A DNA stretch of 59,747 nt from Gammaproteobacteria bacterium. Its GTDB lineage: Bacteria; Pseudomonadota; Gammaproteobacteria; Pseudomonadales; Halieaceae. Where the stretch lies: positions 1 through 59,747 of the forward strand of contig JAUIEP010000013.1 in assembly GCA_030428835.1 (NCBI GenBank), written 5' to 3'. Below the pieces are notes generated by a model. The model made no database searches and was not told the DNA's origin. It saw nothing but the letters and a program-made list of their open reading frames with translations. Below, one piece after another: positions 8,623 through 17,948 of this stretch (positions within the stretch are counted from its first letter, which is position 1; each line of letters opens with the position of its first letter). The translations under genes were made by a program, and so were the position numbers.

Positions 8623-11185
8623 CATCGCGCCGGCGCTTGGTGCGTGCCGTGGCGATCGCCTCCAGCGGGTTGTCCGGCCACGGGTGCTTCGGGTAGCGCC
8701 CCTTCATCTCGCGCCGCACCTCGTCATAGCCGTTCTGCCAGAAGCCCGCGAGGTCCTGCGTCACCTGCACGGGCCGCTGCGCCGGCGACAACAGGTGCAG
8801 CAGCAGGGCGACCCGCCCCTGGGCAATCGTGGGGGTCTCCACGCAGCCGAACATCTCCTGTAGCTTGACCGCCAGGACCGGCGGATCCTGCGTGTAGTCG
8901 ATAGCGATGCTGGAACCGGATGGCACGGCCAGCTTCTCGGGGGCCAGTCGCTCCAGCTCCAGCGGCAGCGGCCAGGGCAGGAGCGCGCGCAGGATGGCGC
9001 CGAGATCCAGCCGGCGAAAGTCCTCCAGCCGCTGCACGTCGCGCAGGTATGGCCCGAGCCAGGACTCCAGGTCCTTGAGCAGCGCGGCATCGGAGAGGTC
9101 CGGCCAGGGGTTGTCCTGGCTGTCCGCGAACACGCGGTGCATCAGTGCCACTCGCGCGCGCCACTGGTGTAGTTGCGGTGTCCAGGGCAGCAGTCCCAGT
9201 CCCTTTTTGCGCACCAGCCCGAGCAGCGCGTCCTGCCGCGCCTGCTCCGGCACGCTCGCGAGGGTCGCTGTCTTGAGCTGCAGGCTGCCGATGTAGCTGC
9301 GTCGCTCCGCGATGAAACGATCGAAGCGATAATCCCACTCCACGTGATCCTGTTCCACGACCAGCGATGACAGGATATCCGCGAAACACTCGGGATTCAG
9401 CGGTACGGCGGAATAGATGCGGTCCTCGGCCTGCCCCACCTGCCCGCCGACCTCCGCGACCGCGAGCCAGGCGGTGCCTGCCAGCGGATCGTCGCGGGAC
9501 AACAGCGCGGCGCGGCCGCTGCTCAGTTGATAGCGTGTGCCGTCGCCACCCGGGCGGCGCTGCGCGATACGGTCCGGGTATGCGCTGGCCAGCAAGACGC
9601 CAAGGACATCCTCGCCCGCGACGTGGAGTGCAAATTTGCGCGGCTTGTGCACCTCCGTCGCCTGGGCGGCGTACCGCGCCGACAGGTCCCAGGTCCGCTT
9701 GTACCAGCCCTGGTATTGTTCGGGGCACGGCGCCTCACCCATGAGCACCGCGATGGCGGAGCGTATGTCGGCGCCGCCAGTACCGATGGGATTGCGCTCC
9801 GCCAGGATCGCCGCGACCAGGCACGCACGCTCGATGGCGTGGATGTCGCAGCCCAGCAGCAGCATGTGCGCGAGTCGCGGGTGCAGGGGCATCTGCGCGA
9901 GGCGCACCCCGTGCGGTGTGAGTTGGCATTTGCCCGCGTCATTGCGGAAAGCGGCGCCACAGCGTTCGAGGACAGACAGGGCCTGCTCCCACGCCGCGGC
10001 CGGCGGCGCGTCCAGCCAGGACAGCTCGGCGGGATCCGCGGCCCCCCAGGACAGCAACTGCAGGGCGAGGGGTGCAAGGTCGGCCTGGAGAATCTCCGGG
10101 GTGCCCTTCTGCACCAGGCGCTCATGCTGCTGCTCGTTCCAGAGGCGGTAGCACTTGCCGGGGGCGGTGCGCCCCGCCCTGCCCGCGCGCTGCTCCGCCG
10201 AGGACCGCGATATGCGCCGGGTCGTGAGCCGCGTCGTGGCGGTACCCGGGTCGAACAGCGGCTCGCGCGCCAGGCCGGAATCCACCACCACGGTGACCCC
10301 GTCGATCGTCAGGCTGGTCTCTGCGACATTGGTGGCTAGCACTACCTTGCGCCGGCCCGCGGGCGCGGGTTCGATCGCGCGCTGCTGCCGCGCCAGGGAC
10401 AGGCTGCCGTACAGCGGCAGCACATCGACGTCGCTAACGTCCAGCCCCGGCAGCAAGCTGCCCAGTTCCCGTGCCACATTGCGGATCTCACGCTGTCCGG
10501 GGAGGAACGCGAGCACACTGCCGCGGTTCTCGCGCAACGCCCTCACGACAGCCTGCGCCACCGCCGGTTCGATCGCGTCGCGCAGGCGCCGCGGGCCGAG
10601 GTAGGTGACATCCACCGGGTACTGGCGCCCCTGTGAAGACAGCACGGGCGCGCCGCCAAGCAGCGCGGAAACCGCCTCTTCGTCCAGCGTTGCGGACATG
10701 ACGAGCAGCTTCAGCGGCTCGCTGTCACGAAACAGGCGGCGGCCGGCGAGACACAGCGCCAGGCAGAGATCGGAATCGAGGTTGCGCTCGTGGAATTCGT
10801 CGAAAATCACGAGACCCACCTCGTCGAGGCTGGGATCGCGCTGCAGGATACGCGTCAGGATACCCTCGGTGATGACCTCGATCCGGGTTCGCTCGCTGAC
10901 ACAGCTCTCGAGGCGAATCCTGTAGCCGACTGTCTCGCCCACTTTCTCGCCCAGCATGGCAGCCATACGATGCGCCGCATTGCGGGCCGCAACCCGACGC
11001 GGCTCGAGCAGGAGAATCTTCCGTCCCGCAAGCCAGGGGGCCCGCAGCAGTTCCAGCGGCACGACCGTGGTCTTACCGGCGCCGGGGGGCGCCTGCAGCA
11101 CAGCCTCATCGCGCTCATCCAGGGTGCGGATGAGCGGCGCGATGATCTCGTGGACAGGCAGCGAGGCGGGTGGGTCAGCTGACAT
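8615..11185 (-). CDS. hrpB: ATP-dependent helicase HrpB
   Basis: 856 residues, ATG at 11185. A DExH-box helicase: Walker A APPGAGKTT (residues ~32-40), LEPRRVAARNAAHRM (motif Ia), DEFHERN (motif II), SATLD (motif III), ATNVAETSLTIDGV and QRAGRAGRTAPGKCYRLW (motif VI), then the HA2/winged-helix region and the HrpB-specific C-terminal domain (~residues 680-840, including PKHPWPDNP). Length matches the family (about 800-860). HrpB is a putative RNA helicase whose cellular target is not well defined. The gene is monocistronic here, converges on DUF3501 with an 8-bp overlap, and its 5' end faces the NnrU-like gene. Confidence 0.95.
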   Translation of the reverse strand: MSADPPASLPVHEIIAPLIRTLDERDEAVLQAPPGAGKTTVVPLELLRAPWLAGRKILLLEPRRVAARNAAHRMAAMLGEKVGETVGYRIRLESCVSERTRIEVITEGILTRILQRDPSLDEVGLVIFDEFHERNLDSDLCLALCLAGRRLFRDSEPLKLLVMSATLDEEAVSALLGGAPVLSSQGRQYPVDVTYLGPRRLRDAIEPAVAQAVVRALRENRGSVLAFLPGQREIRNVARELGSLLPGLDVSDVDVLPLYGSLSLARQQRAIEPAPAGRRKVVLATNVAETSLTIDGVTVVVDSGLAREPLFDPGTATTRLTTRRISRSSAEQRAGRAGRTAPGKCYRLWNEQQHERLVQKGTPEILQADLAPLALQLLSWGAADPAELSWLDAPPAAAWEQALSVLERCGAAFRNDAGKCQLTPHGVRLAQMPLHPRLAHMLLLGCDIHAIERACLVAAILAERNPIGTGGADIRSAIAVLMGEAPCPEQYQGWYKRTWDLSARYAAQATEVHKPRKFALHVAGEDVLGVLLASAYPDRIAQRRPGGDGTRYQLSSGRAALLSRDDPLAGTAWLAVAEVGGQVGQAEDRIYSAVPLNPECFADILSSLVVEQDHVEWDYRFDRFIAERRSYIGSLQLKTATLASVPEQARQDALLGLVRKKGLGLLPWTPQLHQWRARVALMHRVFADSQDNPWPDLSDAALLKDLESWLGPYLRDVQRLEDFRRLDLGAILRALLPWPLPLELERLAPEKLAVPSGSSIAIDYTQDPPVLAVKLQEMFGCVETPTIAQGRVALLLHLLSPAQRPVQVTQDLAGFWQNGYDEVRREMKGRYPKHPWPDNPLEAIATARTKRRRDAS

Positions 11186-11305
11186 GGCGACATCTTAACG
11201 GAGGCCGCCGCCGCGCGCCATGCATCGCCCTGACCAGCCGGGGGCAGGCGCGCTTGTTCCGGGCATCCGGCCTGTTAAGCTATGGCAAAATCGTGGAGAT
11301 AACCA

Positions 11306-11869
11306 ATGGCGCTTCTGGTACTGGGTGTTCTGCTGTTCGCTGGGGTGCACTTCATCCCGTCCCTCGCCCCCGGCATCAAGGCGGCCTGGGTGGGCAAGCT
11401 CGGCGAGAACGGCTTCAAGGGCGTTTTTTCCCTGCTGTTGCTGGCGTCTTTCGGCCTCATGATCTTCGGCTGGCGCAACACCACCGTGTCGCCGCTGCTC
11501 TACGCGCCGCCGCTGGCCCTGCACGTGCCGGCACTGATGCTGGTGGCACTGGGCTTCCTGGTCATGGTCGCCGCCAACCGCAACTCGCGTATCCGACGGT
11601 TCATCCGCCACCCCCAACTCACGGGCGTGGCAATGTGGGGCGTGGCGCACCTGCTGCTCAATGGCGACCAGCGCAGCGTGATCCTGTTCGGCGGCATCAC
11701 GCTGTGGGCAATCGGGGAGATGTTCGCCATCAACCGCCGCGACGGCGTCTGGGTGAAGGAGGCACCGCCCGGTTGGGGCGCCGAGGTCGTGACAGTCCTG
11801 ATCGCGGCGGTCGTCGTGGGCGTGCTGGTGAGCATACATCCCCTGCTCAGCGGCGTGCCTGTCTGGTGA
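11306..11869 (+). CDS. NnrU-like integral membrane protein
   Basis: 187 residues with five to six hydrophobic segments (starting MALLVLGVLLFAGVHFIPSLAPG). Family hallmarks are an N-terminal H-x-x-P in TM1 (HFIPS), GWRN after TM2, and the RHPQLTGVAMWGVAHLLLNGD stretch, which resembles isoprenylcysteine methyltransferase-type membrane proteins. NnrU was named from denitrification loci, but most homologues, including this one, are not next to nitric-oxide genes, so a role in NO metabolism is not supported here. The ATG follows GGAGATAACC. The 3' end overlaps the convergent DUF1330 gene by 23 bp. Confidence 0.85.
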   Translation: MALLVLGVLLFAGVHFIPSLAPGIKAAWVGKLGENGFKGVFSLLLLASFGLMIFGWRNTTVSPLLYAPPLALHVPALMLVALGFLVMVAANRNSRIRRFIRHPQLTGVAMWGVAHLLLNGDQRSVILFGGITLWAIGEMFAINRRDGVWVKEAPPGWGAEVVTVLIAAVVVGVLVSIHPLLSGVPVW

Positions 11870-12164
11870 GCGGCGCGCCCAACCCCTGCACAGCGACAAT
11901 GCGGCAACTACAGCAGGCGTCCCGCTCCGCCGCCAGCGCCTGGTAGGCGTCGCCGCCGTAAAAGGCATCCATCGACTCCAGCGAGGGGAACTCCACCAGG
12001 ATCAGCCGGCCCGGCTCATAATCACCGGCGTAGACACGAAACTCACCACCGCGGGCGAGGTAGCGCGCTCCCGCCGCCTGCAACAGCGGCCCGATTTTGC
12101 GTTGGTAGGCAAGAAATTCGGCGATGTCGTGAACAACGACATCCTGAATGGCGTAGGCGGCCAT
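11847..12164 (-). CDS. DUF1330 domain protein (dimeric alpha-beta barrel type)
   Basis: 105 residues, ATG at 12164. The ferredoxin-like alpha+beta fold of DUF1330 is recognisable from FLAYQRKIGPLLQAAGARYLARGGEFRVYAGDYEPGRLILVEFPSLESM and DAFYGGDAYQALAAER. Family members are small cytosolic dimers of unknown function. No neighbour on the same strand suggests a pathway. The 3' end overlaps the NnrU-like gene by 23 bp in the convergent orientation. Confidence 0.82.
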   Translation of the reverse strand: MAAYAIQDVVVHDIAEFLAYQRKIGPLLQAAGARYLARGGEFRVYAGDYEPGRLILVEFPSLESMDAFYGGDAYQALAAERDACCSCRIVAVQGLGAPLTRQARR

Positions 12165-12235
12165 CGCCCGCTCCGCTGACGGCTTCTTGTCCGGGTTACG
12201 TTACGGTATCGCGGGCGAGTGGGTTTTGCTCTGTA

Positions 12236-13216
12236 TCAAGGATTGGCGGAAATCTCGAGCGCAGCAGCTTTATAGGAGAAGCGGGTGTCCAGTTTACCGG
12301 GCCAGGCCTTGCCGCCTACCTCGACATAGGGGTAAACGAAGTAATTCAACGGCGCTTGTTCACTGGCCGGGGACACCACCAGGTCACGGCCTGTGGTGAA
12401 GTGGATTCGATCAGCGGGGTGTGTGCCATAGTAGAGTTCCCTGTGCTGCGGCGCCTTGGCCGCCTCCGAGGCGTCGATGGGGACCCAGCCCTCCTCCGGC
12501 AGGTAAAACTGGACCCAGCAGTGGTAGCCGCCGATCGTGCCCGCCTCGCGACTTTCGGGTACCGGGAACCCGATCTCGAAACGCGCCGGGATTCCCTCGG
12601 TGCGCGCAAGCGAGATAAACAGGGCGTGAAAATCCGTACAGTTGCCATAGCGCTCGCTGCAGGCCCAGAAGGTGTCCCCGTTGCCCCACCCCTTGCCGAC
12701 CTTCTTGTACTCCACATTCGACACGATCCAGTCGTAGATGGCGCGTGCGGTGTCCGGGAGCGAGTCGCTGGCACGGCTGGCGTGGATCTCCTCGAGTATC
12801 GGGTTGAGCACCTCATGACCCACGGGAACCAGGCGGTTCTCGCCGAGGTAGTTCGCGGCCAGCGCGGCTTCTTGTTCGTCGGCTCCGCCACGAGTGACCA
12901 GTGACCTGGCCACCGTCCAGGTCAGCTCCGCGGTGATGGGGCTGGCATCCCCTGCGGGCCGATGCAGATGGTAAAAGGCGTTGCCGTGAGTGCTCTCGGT
13001 GCCGCGCTCCAGCGGAAAAGCCGCGGTGGCGCGCTCACCGATGATACGCTGTCCCACCTGTTCGGTGGGTACGGGAATGTAAATATCAACAGCCTGTTCC
13101 GTGGGCAGTTCCGTCGGCAGAATACTGTAGGTGAATTCAAACACCCTCTCATCGGCGCTGGCCGCCTGGAGCATGCAGGCGTACACACCCACCACGAACA
13201 CAAGGAAACGCATCAT
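12236..13216 (-). CDS. Exported transglutaminase-like protein
   Basis: About 326 residues; the start could be GTG 13219, ATG 13216 or ATG 13213, all close to AAAGG. A signal peptide (MRFLVFVVGVYACMLQAASA) predicts export. The transglutaminase-like catalytic triad is visible: Cys in RYGNCTDFHALF, His in GGYHCWVQFY and Asp in WVPIDASEA. An N-terminal beta-rich domain of ~150 residues comes first (IYIPVPTEQVGQ). Bacterial enzymes with this plan are usually cysteine peptidases or amidases rather than true cross-linkers; the substrate is unknown. The gene stands alone between DUF1330 and an SDR. The 71-bp gap downstream and 66-bp gap upstream hold no clear signals. Confidence 0.85.
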   Translation of the reverse strand: MMRFLVFVVGVYACMLQAASADERVFEFTYSILPTELPTEQAVDIYIPVPTEQVGQRIIGERATAAFPLERGTESTHGNAFYHLHRPAGDASPITAELTWTVARSLVTRGGADEQEAALAANYLGENRLVPVGHEVLNPILEEIHASRASDSLPDTARAIYDWIVSNVEYKKVGKGWGNGDTFWACSERYGNCTDFHALFISLARTEGIPARFEIGFPVPESREAGTIGGYHCWVQFYLPEEGWVPIDASEAAKAPQHRELYYGTHPADRIHFTTGRDLVVSPASEQAPLNYFVYPYVEVGGKAWPGKLDTRFSYKAAALEISANP

Positions 13217-13285
13217 CACTGGATAGACCTTTCAGGCTGGCTGTTGCGCGGGATTATTCCAAATCGTGGCAGCGGCCGCCACCAC

Positions 13286-14143
13286 TCAAGGGTAGCGCAA
13301 TCCCACACACTCCTCGGTGTATTGCCACAACCCCGCCGCCGCCTGCATATCCGCGGCCCACGGCTTGGCCTTCGCAACACGACAATCGACGAAGTACTCC
13401 CCGCTTGTCCCGGCCACCTCCTGGCTGCAGGCGAGGTAGATTGATGTGCGTGCGCCTTTCTCAGGCGTGCGGAAGAACGGGCGGAGCAGCAGCGGCAGGA
13501 TTCGGCCCAGCAGGCCGTTCTGGGTACCGAGGCCCGTGGAGACCGCGCCGGGATGGAGGCAGTTGACCGTCACGCCGGACCCCTCCAGCCGGCGCGCCAG
13601 TTCGCGCGTGAACAGGATATTCGCCAGCTTGGAACGACCGTAGACATTGAACGTACTGTATCGCTGCGTGGACTGGATGTCGTCAAAGCCCATATCGCGG
13701 ACGAAGGCGTGCGCATCGGACGCCACATTGACGATACGCCCGCGTTCCGCGCCCTGCACCAGCGGCAATAGCAGGCCGGTCAGCAGAAACGGTGCGAAGT
13801 GATTCACGGCGAGCGTCTCCTCGAAGCCGTCGGGCGTTTCGCGCCGCGACGTGTTGATGACACCGGCATTGTTCAGCAGGACGTCGATAGGGGCGCCCGA
13901 TGCCAGCAACTCGCCCGCGGCGGCACGCACGCTGTCGAGGGACGCGAGATCGACCCGCACGACCTTCGGCTGCCACCCGGTGTCCGCGGCGATGTCAGCG
14001 CAGAGCGCATCCGCCTTCTCCGGGCTGCGGCAGAGCAGTGTCAACGCCGCTCCCCGACGCGCGATCTCCAGCGCGGACGCGCGCCCGATGCCCGTCGTCG
14101 CACCCGTGATTACCACGTGCCTGCCCTGCATACCGTCCGTCAT
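13286..14143 (-). CDS. SDR family oxidoreductase (retinol-dehydrogenase-like)
   Basis: 285 residues, ATG at 14143. The Rossmann motif TGATTGIG (residues ~13-20) is followed by NNAGV, a Ser in NVASDAH, and the active-site YGRSK (Y-x-x-x-K). The insertion between the catalytic Ser and Tyr (FDDIQSTQRYSTFN) and the HPGAVSTGL segment resemble the WW-domain oxidoreductase/retinol dehydrogenase branch of short-chain dehydrogenases, which act on lipophilic alcohols or aldehydes. No tight operon partner: the MATE gene starts 36 bp after its ATG on the same strand's upstream side. The physiological substrate is unknown. Confidence 0.88.
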   Translation of the reverse strand: MTDGMQGRHVVITGATTGIGRASALEIARRGAALTLLCRSPEKADALCADIAADTGWQPKVVRVDLASLDSVRAAAGELLASGAPIDVLLNNAGVINTSRRETPDGFEETLAVNHFAPFLLTGLLLPLVQGAERGRIVNVASDAHAFVRDMGFDDIQSTQRYSTFNVYGRSKLANILFTRELARRLEGSGVTVNCLHPGAVSTGLGTQNGLLGRILPLLLRPFFRTPEKGARTSIYLACSQEVAGTSGEYFVDCRVAKAKPWAADMQAAAGLWQYTEECVGLRYP

Positions 14144-14179
14144 CGACCGCTCTCCCTTTGCATTACCTTGCCAGCCGCC

Positions 14180-15547
14180 CTATTCCGCCATCACCCTGGC
14201 CAGCCGCTCCGGCCGCCGCCAGGTATTGCCCAACAGCCGCCACAGGTACAGTAGCGCCAATACGATAATCATGGCAACGAACACCCACCAGGACGATACC
14301 GGGTCCAGGCGGTAGACCACGATCACGAGGTACTGCACCAGTAGCATGAGCCAGTGCACCGAGATCGACGTGATCATGATCCAGCGAGTATCGCCACCGC
14401 CGCGCAGCGCGCCGCCGCTGATCAGGATGGTCGCATCGGCCAGCATGTAGGTCACGAGGCCGAGCATCATGATCGAGGCCAGTTCACGTATTGTCGCGAA
14501 GTCCGCCTCACCAGTGTTGAACAGGTCCACGAGCGGGAGCCTGAAGATCAGGAACAACACGGCGAGCGTACCGGAGTAAGCAAAGGCGATAAGGAACCCC
14601 GAGGCGATGACCTCGTTGGCCCGCCGCATATCACCGGCGCCGACGAAGCGACCGATCAGGCTCATCACGCCGATGTTGAGTCCGATCATCGGCACGAAGG
14701 ACAGCATGTCCCAGTTGAACACGATCGCCATCGCCGCACCCTGCGCAACACCATAGGACTGGAACAGCAACAGGAACAGGTTGAAACTCGCCGTGTTCAT
14801 GAAGGACTCGAGGCCCGAAGGCATACCGAGCCGCAAATAGCGCCGCATGATGCCGGCATCGAAGCGCCTGGAGCCCGCCACGTTGAACTGGTCGGCATGC
14901 TCCCGCGACAGGTAGAAAAACAGGAAAACGCCGATGGCGCAGATGGTCGCGATGATCGTGCCCAGGGCCGCCCCGACGATACCCAGGGCCGGCAGCCCGA
15001 ACTTGCCGAATACCAACACCCAGGTAAGCGGGATATTCAGGCCGGTGCCGACGAGGTCCGCCGCCATGACGACCCGGGTGCGGCCGATTCCCGCGAAATA
15101 CGACGCGAGGCAGGCCTTCAACAGGTGGAAGGTGCAACCGATCATCAGCACGGAAAAATAGGCCTGTTCCAGCGGCACCTGTGCCGCGTCGTGCCCGAGG
15201 TATTCGAAAGCCGCCGGCCCCTGCCAGGCGATAAGCAGCAACAATGGCGTGCTGGCCAACGTGATCAGCACGCCCTGTGTCGTTACCCGGGGGCATTTCT
15301 CGTACTCACCGGCGCCGTAATACTGCGCCACGATGGCGTTGCCGTAGCTGACCAGGCCCATGAACAGGGACATGCAGAAGAAGGACGCGACACCGCCGCC
15401 CAGTGCTGCGGCGATATGCGCGGCGTCCAGGAACGACATAAACAGGCGGTCCGTAAACACCATGACCGCGAAGGCGCCCTGCGACACCACGATCGGCAGC
15501 GACAACCTCAGCAGTTCGCGCAGCGTGGACGGTGATAACCAGGCCAT
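14180..15547 (-). CDS. MATE family transporter
   Basis: 455 residues with about 12 hydrophobic segments in two homologous halves. The first half starts with LRLSLPIVVSQGAFAVMVFTDRLF and the second with RLGMPSGLESFMNTASFNLF, the usual MATE signatures. Such transporters export cationic drugs or, in the wider MOP superfamily, flip lipid-linked sugars (MurJ/Wzx). Because glycosyltransferases lie immediately upstream on the same strand, an export role for their product is possible, but sequence resemblance is to the multidrug MATE group. The 95-bp gap to the GT2 stop means it may have its own promoter. Confidence 0.88.
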   Translation of the reverse strand: MAWLSPSTLRELLRLSLPIVVSQGAFAVMVFTDRLFMSFLDAAHIAAALGGGVASFFCMSLFMGLVSYGNAIVAQYYGAGEYEKCPRVTTQGVLITLASTPLLLLIAWQGPAAFEYLGHDAAQVPLEQAYFSVLMIGCTFHLLKACLASYFAGIGRTRVVMAADLVGTGLNIPLTWVLVFGKFGLPALGIVGAALGTIIATICAIGVFLFFYLSREHADQFNVAGSRRFDAGIMRRYLRLGMPSGLESFMNTASFNLFLLLFQSYGVAQGAAMAIVFNWDMLSFVPMIGLNIGVMSLIGRFVGAGDMRRANEVIASGFLIAFAYSGTLAVLFLIFRLPLVDLFNTGEADFATIRELASIMMLGLVTYMLADATILISGGALRGGGDTRWIMITSISVHWLMLLVQYLVIVVYRLDPVSSWWVFVAMIIVLALLYLWRLLGNTWRRPERLARVMAE

Positions 15548-15642
15548 GGCGGCAAGCCCCGGCGGAAAAATGCGGCAATGATATAGATCGACTGGCCCGC
15601 TGTCTCGGGCAAAGAGTGTGAACAGCTGTGGACGCGGCGAAC

Positions 15643-16653
15643 TCAGCCGCGGGCGGTGCGTCCGGACAGCTTGAAGAAGGCGTGCTCAACGTACGCGAAG
15701 ACGAAGGCCGCGCCGCTGTACAGGTAATAGACCTGGTGGAAGAGCAGGGCCGCGCAGGCGAAGAGCGGGCCATGCCCGCGATTGAAAAACCGGGCGATGC
15801 GCCAGTTAGCGGCAACCATGACCCCCGTGGCGACCAGCAACCACAAGGGCTGCAGCAGCCCGGCCGACACTGCCAGGATACACAGCGCGAACAGACCGGC
15901 CACCAGGGCCCTCGCCTGTTCCGTTGCGCCGACATTGAGGTCGTTGGGGATCCCCTCCCCGGCCTGGATGATCAGGCGACTCCACGGAATCGCCCGCCGG
16001 AATATCTCCGTGTGCAACAGGTTGCCGAATCGCCAGACCTTGAGGTGCGTGCACTGCACCTCGCGTTTCAGGCGCAACTGCCCGCCCGCGGCCAGCAGGC
16101 GATGCCCCAGTTCGATGTCCTCGATCGAGGGATACTTGTACCGCTGTATGTCGAATCCGCCTATGGCCAGGAAGGCATCCTTGCGCACGGCGCCACAGCC
16201 CGACCAGAACGTGGAGGCCTCCTCTCGCGCATGCTGGTGATAGTAGTGATGCACCAGGTTCTTGTACTGGGAAAAAAAATTACGCGCCGGCGGCCTGTCG
16301 TCGTAGGAGCCGAAGACCGCTACCACGCCCGGCTCCTCGAACGCGCGCGCCATGTTCGCCGCGGCATCGTCGTGCACGACGACATCCGCGTCCACAAACC
16401 AGAGAATCTCACCGACAGCGTCACCCGCCGCCACGTTGCGGGCGCCGCCGGGGCCGAGGCGACCGCCGGAATCGATGACCCGGGCGCCGAACCCCTCGGC
16501 CATGGAGACCGTGTGATCGGTAGACCCATCGTCCACGACGATGACCTCGAGGATATCGCCACGTTGCTGCATGGCGACGAGGGGCGGCAGGCTTCTCGCA
16601 ATGAAATCGACACCGTTATACACCGGCATGATGACGCTGATTGCCGCGCTCAC
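15643..16653 (-). CDS. Family 2 glycosyltransferase with C-terminal membrane segments
   Basis: 336 residues, GTG start at 16653 overlapping the GT4 stop (GTGA, 4 bp). The GT-A fold is clear: ISVIMPVYNG, VIVVDDGSTDHT, WFVDADVVV (D-x-D metal site) and the acceptor-site ED in YPSIEDIELGHRL. The C-terminal ~90 residues have two or three hydrophobic segments (ALVAGLFALCILAVSAGLL and onward), which would tether it to the inner membrane, as for polyprenyl-phosphate sugar transferases. It probably acts after the GT4 in assembly of a glycan or glycolipid. Donor and acceptor are unknown. Confidence 0.9.
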   Translation of the reverse strand: MSAAISVIMPVYNGVDFIARSLPPLVAMQQRGDILEVIVVDDGSTDHTVSMAEGFGARVIDSGGRLGPGGARNVAAGDAVGEILWFVDADVVVHDDAAANMARAFEEPGVVAVFGSYDDRPPARNFFSQYKNLVHHYYHQHAREEASTFWSGCGAVRKDAFLAIGGFDIQRYKYPSIEDIELGHRLLAAGGQLRLKREVQCTHLKVWRFGNLLHTEIFRRAIPWSRLIIQAGEGIPNDLNVGATEQARALVAGLFALCILAVSAGLLQPLWLLVATGVMVAANWRIARFFNRGHGPLFACAALLFHQVYYLYSGAAFVFAYVEHAFFKLSGRTARG

Positions 16654-17870
16654 TGGTGGCAGCTCCCCTGCGCGCCGCGACCACCGAGGCAGCGGTCCGC
16701 CATGGCCTCCAGGTGGCCCAGGGTCAGGCGCGCGGCCCTCTCCCAGGTGAAGGTCTGCGCCCGCGCCAGGGCGTTGTTCGCCAGTTCGTCGCGCAGTTCC
16801 CGGTCCGTCACCATGCGGGTGATCGCGGCGGCGATCGAGTCGGCGTCGAACGGGTCGAAGTACACGCCGGCGTCGCCCACCACCTCGGGCAGCGAACCAC
16901 GGTCGCTCGACAACACCGGCGTGCCACAGGCCATGGCCTCGATCGCCGGGAGGCCGAAGCCCTCGGAATAGGACGGCATCGCTACCGCCAGCGCTGAACT
17001 GTACAGGGCCACCAGGTCCTCATCGGAAACATAATTGGAGAAATGCACCCGCTCCTTGAGTTCGGGGTTCGCCGCAACCCGCTCGGCGAGACTGCCGTAG
17101 TTGGAATGAAAACCGGCACCGCGGAAGTCGCCAATGAGGCCGAGTTGCACATCCCCCAGCGCACCGGACTGCAATGACTGTTCAAACCCGTCGAGCAGGC
17201 CATGCAGGTTCTTGTGCGGCGCGAGACCGCCGACGAAGATGATGAGCGGCTTGTCCAGCGGCAGGTTCGCGCGCTGCCGGGCCTCCCTCTGGCGCTGTGC
17301 GTCGCCCACCCGCTCGAATCCGGGGCTGGGTGCGCAACTGGTGATGTCGATGCGACCGGCGTCCGCGCCAATGTACTCGACGATCTCGTCGCGCGCCGCC
17401 CTGGACAGCGTCATCAAACGGTCGCTGGACCAGACCGCGGCCTTCATCTTGACGGTCCAGAAGAGCCGGCTGCGCCAGTTGGGAAAGATGAGTTCGGGGT
17501 AGTGTTCCGCGATCGCGTCCATGACCGTCACCATGGTGGGCAGGCGTCGCGGCACCGGATACCAGGAGTACACGGCGGGAAAATACATGATGTCGAGCGG
17601 CTGCGCGGCCACCGCGCGGTACAGGCGCAGCATGTCGAACGGGGAGCGGTTGCTGTCGGCCACCGCCGCCTCGGTGGTGGGCCGGGAGGCGCTGGCAGCG
17701 ACCACCCGCACATTCGGCAGCGCACAGACGGCATCCGGCAGCGGCTGGTCCACGACGAGGTGATAGGTATGCCCGGCGGGCAGCTTGAACAGCGCGGTGA
17801 GAAGCTCGCGGGTGAATCGCCCGAACCCGCGATTGTTCCACCAGCAAGTGGCATCAATGCCAATGTTCAC
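16650..17870 (-). CDS. Family 4 glycosyltransferase
   Basis: 406 residues, GTG start at 17870. Starts MNIGIDATCWWNNRGFGRFT, with the glycine-rich donor-domain loop. The Rossmann-like C-terminal domain carries FVGGLAPHKNLHGLL (phosphate-binding K) and the E-x7-E motif in SYSEGFGLPAIEAMACGTPVL. No membrane segment. This is a retaining GT-B enzyme of the mannosyl/rhamnosyltransferase type. It is translationally coupled to the downstream GT2 and lies 78 bp from the end of the FAD-dependent oxidoreductase gene on the same strand, so it probably belongs to one glycan operon. Confidence 0.9.
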   Translation of the reverse strand: MNIGIDATCWWNNRGFGRFTRELLTALFKLPAGHTYHLVVDQPLPDAVCALPNVRVVAASASRPTTEAAVADSNRSPFDMLRLYRAVAAQPLDIMYFPAVYSWYPVPRRLPTMVTVMDAIAEHYPELIFPNWRSRLFWTVKMKAAVWSSDRLMTLSRAARDEIVEYIGADAGRIDITSCAPSPGFERVGDAQRQREARQRANLPLDKPLIIFVGGLAPHKNLHGLLDGFEQSLQSGALGDVQLGLIGDFRGAGFHSNYGSLAERVAANPELKERVHFSNYVSDEDLVALYSSALAVAMPSYSEGFGLPAIEAMACGTPVLSSDRGSLPEVVGDAGVYFDPFDADSIAAAITRMVTDRELRDELANNALARAQTFTWERAARLTLGHLEAMADRCLGGRGAQGSCHQ

Positions 17871-17948
17871 ACGTCGTACCCTTGTATTTTTATCGATGCC
17901 GCCCGGCGCCCCGCCGGCGCGTCGCTTCGGGGTAAGGCGCCAGCGGGC

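Noticed and set aside
11306-11869. Denitrification or nitric-oxide gene cluster suggested by the NnrU-like gene
   Set aside because: No nir, nor, nos or NnrR gene is nearby; most NnrU homologues are unrelated to NO metabolism.
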